Assembly (NCBI GenBank): GCA_932521035.1
Contig: OW051494.1
Span: 7,116,001 to 7,180,000 of the forward strand
DNA from: Oscheius dolichura
Taxonomy: Eukaryota > Nematoda > Chromadorea > Rhabditida > Rhabditidae
Direction: 5' to 3'
DNA: 64,000 nucleotides
Shown piece after piece: positions 1-9,913 of the stretch; positions within the stretch are counted from its first letter, which is position 1, and every line of letters begins with the position of its first letter. A program made the translations under genes and the position numbers. The notes under the pieces are model-generated. The model was given only the letters and a program-made list of their open reading frames with translations, was not told the origin of the DNA and searched no databases.

Positions 1-872
1 ACCACGACCCGGTTGAAATTTTATGTCGATGTGGATTGGGACGACGATGAGCCGTCGACCTCCTCCGCTCCGTCAAGTTTTATAAAATCCGTCTGCTTTA
101 CCGTACTCGATGACGACATGAATGTGAGGAAAACGAGGAGCAAAAGGAAGATAGGGATATTCAGAAACCATTGAATGAGCCGGCCTGCTACTCCGGATAC
201 AGTAATTTTGCTATGGAATGGGTCACAAAACCGGACGACGTCGACCGGATACGGGTCATCGCCAATATCCACTACTCGGATAATGTGGTAGGTATCTTGC
301 TCTTTCCTTTTTCCATTGGAAGTGTTTAGAGCGAGCCGAGGAGTACAGAACTCGTGGCCGTGTTGACGACCTTCGACCGGCCTTCGAATATAATCGAACG
401 GCGGGTGAGGGTGCGGACTGGCAGACGGTCTTCCATCACTCCTAATTCGAGCAGCCTCATCCACGTGAGCTATCCCCCTTTTTCATATGAGAGCTCCCTT
501 TCAGTCAGCTGTGAGTAGTCCCTTCCTGCGCGGGGTGTGGCAGAAGAAGGCCAAGGAGACCCGGGAAACCCTTCTCGACTCGGGGATCGCCTCTCTCAAC
601 CGTAGGCTTTCCTCATCCTCCTCCCTATGATGTGGCTATTTTCAGCAGCATTCAGTGATATATCCCATCAGCCGTCATTTTTCCTGGAAGATGGGGTGAA
701 AGACCAGAAGGAACAGAAGGATACCCCAACAGTTAGGAAGAAGAGACGGCACAGGAAGAGAACCGAGTCCGAAAATCTCGAACACACCGAGAATCCGAGA
801 AGAAAGGAAGAAGTTCATGGGGGCAAGCCGAAGTGGGCCTGGAAGAGCCAACAGTCCAGGAATCTCCAGTAG
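1..872 (+). CDS. 3' part of an unrecognised multi-exon gene (5' end outside window)
   Basis: Five exons fit with consistent phases: 1-123, 165-287, 330-464, 505-601 and 646-872, separated by 40-44 nt introns with gtgagg/gtaggt donors and ttcag/tttag acceptors, ending in TAG at 870-872. The readable protein (about 190 residues) begins inside an acidic, serine-rich stretch, passes through a globular-looking part with Trp and aromatic residues (FAMEWVTKPDDVDRIRV), and finishes with a very basic Lys/Arg/Glu tail that could carry a nuclear localisation signal (VRKKRRHRKR). I do not recognise the family. The opposite-strand reading of 21-464 is open but lacks splice logic. Confidence rests on splice phasing, not on homology. 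Confidence 0.55.
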
Positions 873-3011
873 TCTCTCTCATCGTCTCCGTTGCCTTGTC
901 CCCTATCCACCGGTTATACAGTACCTCGTGCAAGTTGTGATTCCCCATTCACAGGTTTCTCTTTTTGGTGTCAGGATCTCTATCGCTCAATATTATTATC
1001 TATTACTGTATATATAAATTATTAGATCCCCCGAGAATGTTCCCATCTGTGTCTATCTGCCGGCCAAAAAGCCATCGCTTTTCGTTTTCCTATTGATTGC
1101 CCATTTTCGGTATAGGAGACCAGAAATAGCCGTCGCTTGTCAGGTTGCGTCAAGCCGACTTCGCTTCTCCTTCACTTGTCCTCCCGTCCTCCTCGGATCC
1201 CCCTCTCCTCCGTCTCATCCCCCTTTCTCGTTCCCTCTGCACCCGTTATCAAATGATAAGTTTGCATGAGTTGGCCTTTCGCCGGCCATCGAGGCTGTTT
1301 ACAAGCGCCAGCCACGTGATAGAGTGCCATTGTTGATTTACCTCTCCATCTCCTTCCTTTTTATGTTTCCACTTCCGCTTGTTATTCTCATTTTAACAAC
1401 GGGAAAAGGTTTTTGATACAAAAAAGATTCACTTTTCTGGAAAAGGCTAGAGATCTTTTTTGGAATTGGGTAACCCCGCGGAACCACCTGCCAGTAATGT
1501 TTATTGAGGAGCCAAGACAGTAGCCAGTGAGCATTGCCCTTAAACGGAGCTATCGGCAGTAAAATAGCGCGCTACAGTGCGCCCTGCCGACATCGTATGG
1601 GTGCGACGGCAGCGAATTACATAATCTTGAACTTTTAGTTTTTATCCATTTTTGCTGCTGTTTCCACATTTTTCAACGATTTTTAATGATATATTTATTA
1701 AACCATATCACAATAAATATCATGAAAGCAAAGTAGAAGTTTCTTGGGCAAACTGTAGTCTTCTATCCTTCTTTGTTCGATTCTGAAAACAAGCGAATGA
1801 AATAACAATTTTTAACAAATAAACTGACCTGAAAAATAATCTACGACGTTCTCTTGATCAAAGAGAAGCTTATCCTAAAAAAAGAAATATTAGAAAACAT
1901 CAAGGGAAACAAAAATAGCAAAAAGAATTCAAATCCTGAACGCAAAAAAATTTGCGCAGAGCTTCGCCTCTATTTGATGAAATTCGACACATAAAAACAC
2001 AGCAGAAGCTATAGAACAGCTTTATAATAATATAAACCCTATCTAAATAAAAAGATAACCATTGAAAACAAACTTACTTGGATATTCGTCTAATGTCCTG
2101 GGGAGAACTCTTGCTGCTCAATCCGATTCTTCTTTTTCTTCCTTGTGCATCTAAAAATAATGTATTACCAATTAGAAATAATAGAAAACAAAATAAAAAT
2201 GATAAAACAACAAGAGAAAGCAATACAACAAATAATGAAAATGAAATAATGACAAAAAGCGCAAGCGACTTGCAATATGCTAATTTGGCTCACTTTTCAC
2301 CAATTTTCTTTCTGTAATCGTTGTAAAACATTGCTAACATGCTTATCTATGTGTTAAAAATAAGTAGAAGCAAAAGCAATACAAGAATCAAAAGAAATTC
2401 ATCCAATTCTATTTGCTGCGTTGCTCTCACTTTTCCAGTGTTAGTATCAAACGTTACATGCTCAGTGATACTACAAAAGAACCGTTATCGAATGTAGATA
2501 ATTTAGCAACAAAAATAATATAGAGAAAACAAGTACACACAAAGAAATGAATGAAACTTCAAACGAATCAAAAATTAAAAACAAGTGGGCCTGATAATCA
2601 GGGTTTGGCTCCTCCACTTAGTCAATTTTTTTACTGCCGGTAGCTCCCTTTAAAGACTGTCATCCCATAAATGAACACGCGAAAGAAGCTGTATTTATCA
2701 GGAATCCCAAGGCAGGGCGGTATCTTTCGCGAAATTTCGTGCGCTTTCGAGGCCCAGGTCATTCAGGTCATTCAAATATGATGTTATTTACCTCTTCTTT
2801 ATCGGCTATTCTTTTCCTATTCATATTTCCCTTCTCCACGTTCCCTTCTATTTTGGATAAGAATCCCTATCAGTTTTCGAAATAGTCGGCATTTTGAAAG
2901 CGGGAAGTATTGACTTTTTGAAATTGCAATTTTAACCGACCCGTCTCCTTTCTCTATCGATTTTTCTTCCATCTCTCATAAATGGCCAATTTAATTAGAA
3001 TCAATTTCCAG
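873..3011. other. intergenic region, no gene seen
   Basis: About 2.1 kb without a supportable gene. From about 1630 to 2580 it is AT-rich with many A and T runs and AATAAA-like strings (for example near 1712). The short open frames here are low-complexity and lack splice context. The last few hundred bases should hold the Hip promoter. Confidence 0.6.
3002..3011 (+). promoter_or_regulatory. splice acceptor abutting the Hip start codon (trans-splice or 5'UTR intron)
   Basis: A pyrimidine-rich stretch ending tttccag sits directly against ATG at 3012. In nematodes an acceptor with no upstream coding exon is the usual mark of spliced-leader addition. A 5'UTR intron would look the same. It supports 3012 as the start. 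Confidence 0.5.
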
Positions 3012-6000
3012 ATGGAAGCTCAGTACAACTTACTTCGCGACTTCACCAAATGTCTCAAGGCCAACCCGGCCATCCTCCACGATCCCAAGCTCAGCTTCTT
3101 CCGAGAATATTTGGAGAGGTTGGACTATTTCTTCGTTCTGTTCTTATTAAATTTTTAGCCTTGGAGCCAAAATCCCCGAGATGGAGGAAACCGCCGCTCC
3201 CACTCCCGAAGCCCCCAAGAAGGAGGAGCCCGCCCCTGCCGCTCGGGAGGAGACTCCGATGGAGGAGGAGGAAGTCATCCCCATGCCTGATTTGGACAAT
3301 TCGGGAGTCATCGAGGCCGATTCTGGAGAGGAACTGCCCATGGGAGACGAGGGAAAAGAGGTACAGTAGCAGAGATATACAATTAAATTGGGCGGCCTTC
3401 AGGCTACTGAAGAAGAGCTCGACCAGGCCAACGAGGCCCGCGACCGCGCCATGGCAGCCTTCTCGGACGGCAACTTCGACGAGGCCGTCAAGGAGTACAC
3501 CACCGCCATCACTCTCAACCCGGGATCTGCCATCCTCCACGCCAAGAGAGCCAAGTAGGCCATCTGCCTACTATCCATTCATATTTCCCTGTTTAGTGCC
3601 TTGTTGAAGCTGAACAAACCGGTGGCCGCCATCGCTGACTGCAACCAGGGTTTGTATTGACTGCTCTCAATTTAATATCCAATTCTTTTCAGCCATCAAG
3701 ATCAACCCGGACTCTGCTCAGGGATACAAGTTCCGTGGACGTGCCAACAGACTTCTCGGAAAGTGGGTCGAGGCCCATTCGGACCTGGCCATAGCCTGTA
3801 AATTGGACTACGATGACACCGCTAACGAGTGGATGAAGGAGGTCGAACCCAATGTGAGCCTTTTAAATATTACATATTCATTAGCGGACACTATCCACCT
3901 AGTCAAAATATGTTAACATTAGCAAGAGTAGTCTTTAACCGTAGTCTTCTTTTCACTGGTCCGTCTTCTTCTTTCGGCACAGACGGCGGCCACTGGGGCC
4001 GATGGGCGCCTTCTCCTAAAAAGAGCAAATTATTCAGGGGAGCGACAGGGTGTTACCTTGGGAGGGAGACCCAACTTTTCTCTACAGGACAAGTAGTACT
4101 GGTTGCATTTGGTCCTCTGGGTCACGCCGGCGACTGTCACTGTCCTGGTTGGCGCCTCCTCCGGGGTGGCATTCACATAACACGACTTGCGATATTTGCA
4201 GCCGAGTTTCTGGCCCCTTTCCATGTGGGGAAGGTCCTCATCATCAATCTCGGGAGCCTCGGCTTTATCTTCCTTGATATCTTCCTTCTTTTGTTCCTTC
4301 TCCACCTCGTCGTCATCGTCCTCCTCCACCTTGACCACAGGGACGGGTTTCACATCCACCTTCTTCTTATGCTCTTTGGCGGGTTTGTGCTCCTTTGCCT
4401 CCTTGACCTTGGGAGCTTCTTTCTTCACTGGCTTCTCTTCGCCCTTCTTCACCTCCTTTTTCTTCTCACCTTCCTTTTCCTCTTCATGGCCAAAGCTCCA
4501 TCCATGTTTCGAGTAGCAGGACTGTCTGTACTTGCATGCCAGCTTTCTGTGCTCGTCCTTGTGCCAGTTCTCTGGCTCCTCCAGATTTCCTTTCCACTCT
4601 TCGGGAGCGGGATTCAACACCTCGGGCAGGAAGCCAGTCTCATAACAGGACTTTCGGTACTTGCAGAGGAGGTTCTTCTCCGCCGTTTTGAGTCCCTCGA
4701 CATGAACATTTCTTGGCTCATCAGGGGAGGGCGACGACGCCGCTCTTGCCCAGATGGTAGTCAAAGTCTGGACGATGATCGGCCTCTTGTTGGTCTCGTA
4801 ACAGGACCGTCTGTACTTACATGCGAGCTTCTTGTCAGCCGGGGAGAGTTCGGCATTCTCCAGTCGGTCATAATGCTCATTGACGTGGGTATCGAACTTG
4901 TCAAAGAGAGTAGTGAGAGTCTGGTCGATGACGGGACGCTCCTTCGTGTCATAGCACGACTTACGGTACTTGCAGTGGGCCTGGAGTTCCAGTTTCTCCT
5001 TGTATCCCAAATTATTTTCCTTCTTTTCGTCGTCCTCCTCTTTGGGTTCCGACTCTTTCGGTTCCTTGGCCTTCTTCTGTTTCTTCTCCTTATGAACTAC
5101 TTTCACAGCAGGTAGCTCCTCCACCACGGCGGTCGGCTCCGGCTCCTTCTGTTCAATCTCTTCCTCCTCCTCCTTGGACTCCTCTTTCTTTCCCTTCTTA
5201 TGTTTCGGCTTCTTCGCCACTGGTTCGGGCTCCTTTTCTCGCTCTGGCTCTGGTTCAGGCTCGGGAGGAGTCTTTTTGCCCTTTTTCTTTAGCTTTGGTG
5301 GCTCTTCTACCACCGGCTCTGGCTCAGTCTCTGGCTGTTGTTCCTCCTCACGCTTGGCCCTTTTGAGCTTTGCTGGTTTCTCGACCTCTGGAACTGGCTC
5401 CTCGACTTTAGCCACCTTCTTCTTCGGCTGCTTGTGCACTACCGGCTCGGGAATCGCCTCCTCCTCCTCTTGTCTCTCTTCCTTGGCCGGCTCTTCCACT
5501 TGTTTCTGTTCAGTCTCATTGGCCTGTACAGTGTACCTCTTCGACTTGTGTTTTCTTACTCCGGCCTCCAGGTCGACGTCGTGTAACCTTCTCCTCATCC
5601 TGGAGCGGCGTGCCTTCCTCCGTTTGACTTCCTTCTCAATTACGCGCCTCCTTCGTATGTTTGTCACGGTCTCCACCGAGGCGGACTGGGCTATCTCCTC
5701 GTAGCAGCTCTTCCTGTACTTGCAGAACTTCTTCAACTCGCCAATGTTTGTCGGCACCACGGTGTTGATCTCCTTGTGGGCGATTTCGTGTTCAATCTGG
5801 GAGTTGAGGTCGGGTAGGATGCCTGTCTTGTAGCAGCTCTTTCGGTACTTGCACTTCTCCTGGATGGTCTGCTTCCTGGTCTCGATAACGTCGGGCAGAT
5901 CTCTGAGGTCGCTGAAGCTGTTGATCTGGATATCTGGATCGATGTCCGGCTTGACCCCGGTCTCGTAGCAGCTCTTTCTGTACTTACAAAAGACCTTCCT

Positions 6001-9000
6001 CTCCAAATCTTCCATTTCCTGGAAATCGACCTCCTCCACGGCTTCCTCTGCCGAATGCGTCGAGAAGACGGGAAGAGACCAGCTGCTCTCTGCAATCTCC
6101 GGCAGCTCTCCCGTCTCGTAACAGCTCTTCCGATACTTGCAATGCAGTTTCTCGGATAGCTTCTCTTCCATCTTGTTTATCTTCCTCTCGACGATGATAG
6201 CCGAGGATAGAGGACGGGCAGCTGCCTTCTCCTCCGCGACCTTCACTTTCTGTACAGTTCTTTCGGCGATCTCCTTGAGGGTCTTCTTCTTTCCCTGTTG
6301 GGGGCCCGCCTTTCCGGCCAGGATGCTCTTCCTCTCTTCCCGCTCGCCATCCTTTCCGGACAGCTTGATGCCCTTGGCCTTGTAACAGTCCAGCCGATAC
6401 TTGCATTTGAGCTTTCTTGGAGTCAGGTTCTCCTCGTCATCATCGTCCTCCTCCTCCTTCTTATGATCCTCCTCCTGGTCTCCCTTCTTCTCTCCCCAAC
6501 TGAGGTAGCCGCTCACGGTGTTCCAGTCGAACCAATCGGAGGAGGAATCCTCTAGCTCGGGCAGTTTGCCACTCTCATAGCAGCTCTTTCTGTACCTGTA
6601 AATTGATGCCAAATCATACAAAAAGAGCCGGAGGAAACTCACTTGCATCCGAGTTTTTTGCCCGTTGGTTCGTGGCTTTTCTTCGGATGTTTTGGCTCGG
6701 CTTTCTCAATGTTTTCCATGATTCGGTCAACAATTTCTTCGACGTCATCCTCCTCGACTTCGATTGTTTCCTAAAGAAAACAACTGTATGAGAGGCGAAG
6801 TTCAGGAGGAGGAGGACAGCCAATCAATCAATCACCCACCTGGGCTTGCTTCTTTCTGTTCTGTTTCTCAGTCCTGGCAGCTGAGGCAAAGAGATTGGGC
6901 CAGAAGGAGCGGGCCGGCTCAATGGCCAACACCTTGGTGCCTTCTTCCAGGCTACGGATACTGTTGATATCTACCACTTTTCTGGAAGGAAAGACTCTTT
7001 TTTGATCCGGCTAGACGGAACAAACTTGACAATTTCCGGGGAGACATCGTTACAGAGATAGGCTCTGTTGGGGGAGAGGATGTCGGCGCTGGCTTCGCCC
7101 CAGCACAGCGCCCCCTTATTGAGAAGGGCCCTCGTTTGAATGGATTGTTCCCCTGGAAATGTCTCCTTGTTTGTGTGTGTCAGGGGGAGGACGAGAGATG
7201 TCAGCTGGCCGTCCTCCTCCTCTCCCCTGCTTACCTATTTCCACGACGATGAGTGGCTCATCCGTGTCGATATAGCTGTAGAGATGTTGAATATGGTCCA
7301 AGCTCATTTCCTGTGTTCCCAGGCGGGTGACCACGACCTGGGAGAAGTTGAGATGGCTGCCGCCGACAGTACGCAGCAGGAGGCCATCCTCTTGACTCAG
7401 GGAATCCGGCACATCCGACGAAATGACTACAATGTCCGAAGAGTGCGCTGTAACCGGGATCTCTTTCTCAACCTCTGGGGGTAACTGAAAACCCAGCGGA
7501 TTCCCATGTGCCGAGGCGGGGGTCCCTTCTCTTTCAGTGTGTAAAATGCGCATGTAGAGGCGGCGAGGAGGGCAGGAAGTGCAAAAAGGACACATAAAGG
7601 CGGGGAGGATTACCAGCGGCATCTGGAGGAGACTAACCCCTCTTCTCGACCTCCTTGGGACACCTGTCATCAGTCTCAATTTTCTATTACACCCACGGGT
7701 CGGGGGATGAGTTTATACTAATTTATAGGGAGGCGTCTGTTGCTGTCCCTCAGGGGCGAAAAAGAGCGGGAGGAGGAAGTTACCTCGGTCCAGTTCAACT
7801 TGAGAGGCGAAATTCTGGGCGAATGCATATTTATATAGATTATTAGACGAGTGGCCGGTTATCAGCAATGTAGTACTTGCTGGAAAGGGAGGATTGAGGA
7901 AGAGAGCGGAGAGGGGACGAACCTGTGAATTGACCGGCGGCAGAGAGGACAATTTGGGGAATAACTAGTAATAATAACAAGAGTAGAATGAAATTCGAGT
8001 TCGTAGACATTTTTCGTGGCGTGGCGGCGACTAGCGGCGCGACATGCCTCGCACTGAGGCCCCCGTCCACACACAGCTGTCTCCTCCTCGCCTCAAGCGT
8101 TGCCACACCAGCCGCAACAATTATTCTGTGTGCTTATGGCTGATGGAGGAAGAACAGCTTCCGATAAGCTATGACTCGGATTTCTTATCAGGGAAGATGA
8201 CGTCTGCCGTTGACGTCCGTTGATGTCTACTTCTGTGAAGATGTCGACAGTCCGTGGCCTTTATCCGCGGGACTGTAGAGAATAGTCGTTGGAAAAGAGT
8301 AGGGGGATATTAGGGGAGATTGTAGTGAAGATGACCCTCCGAGGGAGTCTAGTAAACGGGGGAGATTTATGAACGGCAGCGACCAGGGTGTGCGCCTGTA
8401 AAGAATCTCTAACGGCCTGGGAGGTGATCCGAGGCCGGAACTGAACCGCTGAGGGGAGGACGGTAACCATGGGCGTAATCTGTTTGTTCTGATCCACCCT
8501 TGCGATTGAGAGGGGCAACTTTGGTCAAATAAAATCCTGGCGATCTCTTGCCTCCTGTACCTTAGTCTCCCCTGAGATGAGATCAGCCGGCTGTTTGGTC
8601 GGTCGGCCTTTCACACCTCCTCCCAAGTGTTTGTATTGAGACGAGACAGAGAGCAGTAGAAACTGACGCAGAGACTCAATGTCATTTTTCAGGCCAAAAA
8701 ACTCCAAGAGTACAATCGAACCGTCGCCCGAGCCAAGGAGGAGAAAGAACTTCGCGAGAGACGGGAACGCGTCCGCCGTGCCCAGGAAGCCAATGCCAAG
8801 GCAGCTGCCGAGGAGGCCAAGAGAGTACGTTCTTTCTATCTGCCTTTTGCCGCGGCTGCCCAGAGAGTGCCTTCCCCTCCCAACGGACCCTCTTGTTGTA
8901 GGTTACCCTGTTCTCGGGGTTCAAGTTGGAGAAGCGAGACGGCCACACAGCCGAGCCATCGGTCGTGTTGGCAGGCAAAGTGGTCGGCCTGTACTTCTCG

Positions 9001-9820
9001 GCCCACTGGTGTCCTCCCTGCAAACAGTTCACTCCCATCCTGAAAGACTTCTACGAGGAACTGGCAGGGGAGGGCTTCGAGGTGGTCTTCATGTCCATGG
9101 ACAAATCGGAGCAGGAGCTGAAGAAGTACATGGCCGAACTGCACGGCGACTGGTTCCATGTGCCGTTTGACAAGCAGCAGCTCGTGCAGGCGGAGGCCCA
9201 GAAGTACGGGATAGCCGGCATTCCGGCGCTGGTCATCATCAAGCCGGACGGCACGGTCATCTCGAAGAATGGACGGGCCGATGTTGAGGGGAAGGCACCC
9301 AGAGCGGCTTTGCGTGATTGGAAGAGACTTTAACTGTGTTCTCTCTCTTTCGAATAATAAACTGTTCCTTCTGTAATCTGCGGGTATTATAGAGAACCGA
9401 GGGCGACGACGACGAGATGGGCGACATGCCCGGCATGCCCGGTGGTGGAATGCCGGGTTTCGGTGATCCGGACTTGGAGTCTCTTCTGAGCGACCCCGAT
9501 GTGGCTGCCGCTCTCGAGGACGCCATGACCAACCCGGCCAATCTGATGAAACACATGAGCAACCCGAAGGTGGCCAAGGCCCTCGGCAAACTCCAAGGAA
9601 TGTTCGGTAAGCCGTCCTCCTTTATTGTCAATCACACCCATTTCCAGGTGGAAAGATGCCCGGATTCGCAGGTGGCTTCCCCGGAGGCGCTGGCTTCCCG
9701 GGAGCTGGTGGATTCCCTGGCGGAGGCGGATGCCCCGATGCTGGTTGTGGTGGTGGTTCTGGATGTGGTGGCGGCGGTGCCCCGCCTCCTCCGAAGGCTC
9801 CCGAACCCGACCTGGACTAA
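3012..9820 (+). CDS. hip-1: Hsc70-interacting protein (Hip/ST13), TPR co-chaperone
   Basis: Hip is a cytosolic co-chaperone that binds and stabilises ADP-bound Hsp70. Exons: 3012-3118, 3159-3360, 3403-3554, 3597-3649, 3693-3853, 8693-8824, 9393-9606 and 9648-9820. In order they encode the N-terminal dimerisation segment ([19 protein letters not shown]), an acidic linker, three TPRs, the charged helix that follows the TPRs in Hip ([20 protein letters not shown]), an STI1/DP domain ([19 protein letters not shown]) and a Gly/Phe/Pro-rich tail ending PEPDLD. All junctions keep frame. Intron 3854-8692 is 4.8 kb, about a hundred times the usual size here, and hosts a complete minus-strand gene. The 568-bp intron before the STI1 exon contains an alternative thioredoxin exon, annotated separately. 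AATAAA lies at 9902. The stop is only about 90 bp from the convergent S9 peptidase gene. Confidence 0.93.
4030..8010 (-). CDS. secretory-pathway protein with about twelve CKYRxSCY repeats, nested in a Hip intron
   Basis: The start at 8010 gives a classic signal peptide ([15 protein letters not shown]). Exons run 8010-7923, then from 7879, then from about 7680 or 7490 (one internal intron is ambiguous), then a further series down to a long last exon, 6599-4030. Supported introns have tttccag-type acceptors. After a Cys-poor N-terminal region of about 250 residues without a recognised domain, the rest alternates eleven near-identical C-K-Y-R-x-S-C-Y motifs (usually followed by ETG.xP) plus one degenerate copy (CNQYYLSC) with acidic and Lys/Glu/Pro-rich spacers, one of them very long. 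Each unit has the spacing C-x5-C. I do not recognise the family. A luminal or secreted location is inferred from the signal peptide and paired cysteines. The whole gene lies inside Hip intron 3854-8692, on the opposite strand. Confidence 0.8.
4080..6655 (-). repeat. protein-coding repeat region, eleven CKYRxSCY units plus one degenerate
   Basis: The 8-residue core recurs as CKYRKSCY (eight times), [24 protein letters not shown] and finally CNQYYLSC. Spacing is irregular, from about 40 to more than 200 residues, so these are dispersed modules separated by charged linkers, not a tight tandem array. The first unit is cut by an intron (6600-6643). The plus-strand sequence shows the motif as recurring tagcagctctt-like strings. 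Confidence 0.85.
8097..8692 (+). other. remainder of Hip intron 5, no gene seen
   Basis: About 600 bp between the CKYR-repeat gene and Hip exon 6. Short open frames are present on both strands but none has splice support. It should contain the promoter of the nested minus-strand gene. Confidence 0.5.
8902..9333 (+). CDS. thioredoxin (nucleoredoxin/tryparedoxin-like) exon inside the Hip gene, probable alternative 3' terminal exon
   Basis: A 432-bp open exon preceded by ttgttgtag encodes a complete nucleoredoxin-type thioredoxin fold: [19 protein letters not shown] with the WCPPC redox site, then [10 protein letters not shown] with the cis-proline, and a stop at 9331-9333. An AATAAA follows at 9356. 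There is no in-frame ATG before the active site and none in 8825-8901, so the exon must be spliced to something upstream. The preceding Hip exon (ending 8824, phase 0) joins it in frame, giving Hip dimerisation + TPRs + charged helix + thioredoxin, the same order as plant TDX (HIP-TPR-Trx) proteins. The alternative is a separate nested thioredoxin gene whose tiny first exon is not visible. The thioredoxin identification is firm; the fusion is inferred. Confidence 0.8.
   Translation, partial: VTLFSGFKLEKRDGHTAEPSVVLAGKVVGLYFSAHWCPPCKQFTPILKDFYEELAGEGFEVVFMSMDKSEQELKKYMAELHGDWFHVPFDKQQLVQAEAQKYGIAGIPALVIIKPDGTVISKNGRADVEGKAPRAALRDWKRL
9356..9361 (+). terminator. poly(A) signal for the thioredoxin-ending transcript
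   Basis: AATAAA 22 bp after the thioredoxin stop codon and upstream of the Hip STI1 exon. It would allow a transcript to end here instead of continuing to the STI1 exons. Confidence 0.6.
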
Positions 9821-9901
9821 GGTCGTCCCCCCGTTTCTCTCCAAGATATCTCCACTTTGTCCTCCGTTTTACCCGTTGATTTCTAAATAACACCGTGTAT
9901 A

Positions 9902-9907
9902 AATAAA
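9902..9907 (+). terminator. poly(A) signal for the full-length Hip transcript
   Basis: AATAAA about 80 bp after the Hip stop codon, immediately before the end of the convergent S9 peptidase gene. Confidence 0.6.
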
Positions 9908-9913
9908 TGTTTG

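Noticed and set aside
21-464. 147-residue minus-strand open frame with a hydrophobic stretch
   Set aside because: The plus strand explains the region better, with five phase-consistent exons and good splice signals.
3829-5115. 428-residue plus-strand open frame
   Set aside because: It is the complement of the CKYR-repeat coding exon. The minus-strand reading has a signal peptide, splice sites and regular repeats; the plus-strand reading is Leu/Phe-rich shadow sequence.
8679-9170. 163-residue plus-strand frame starting at an ATG before Hip exon 6
   Set aside because: Frame-shifted reading of the Hip charged helix and thioredoxin exons. The correct frame shows family motifs.
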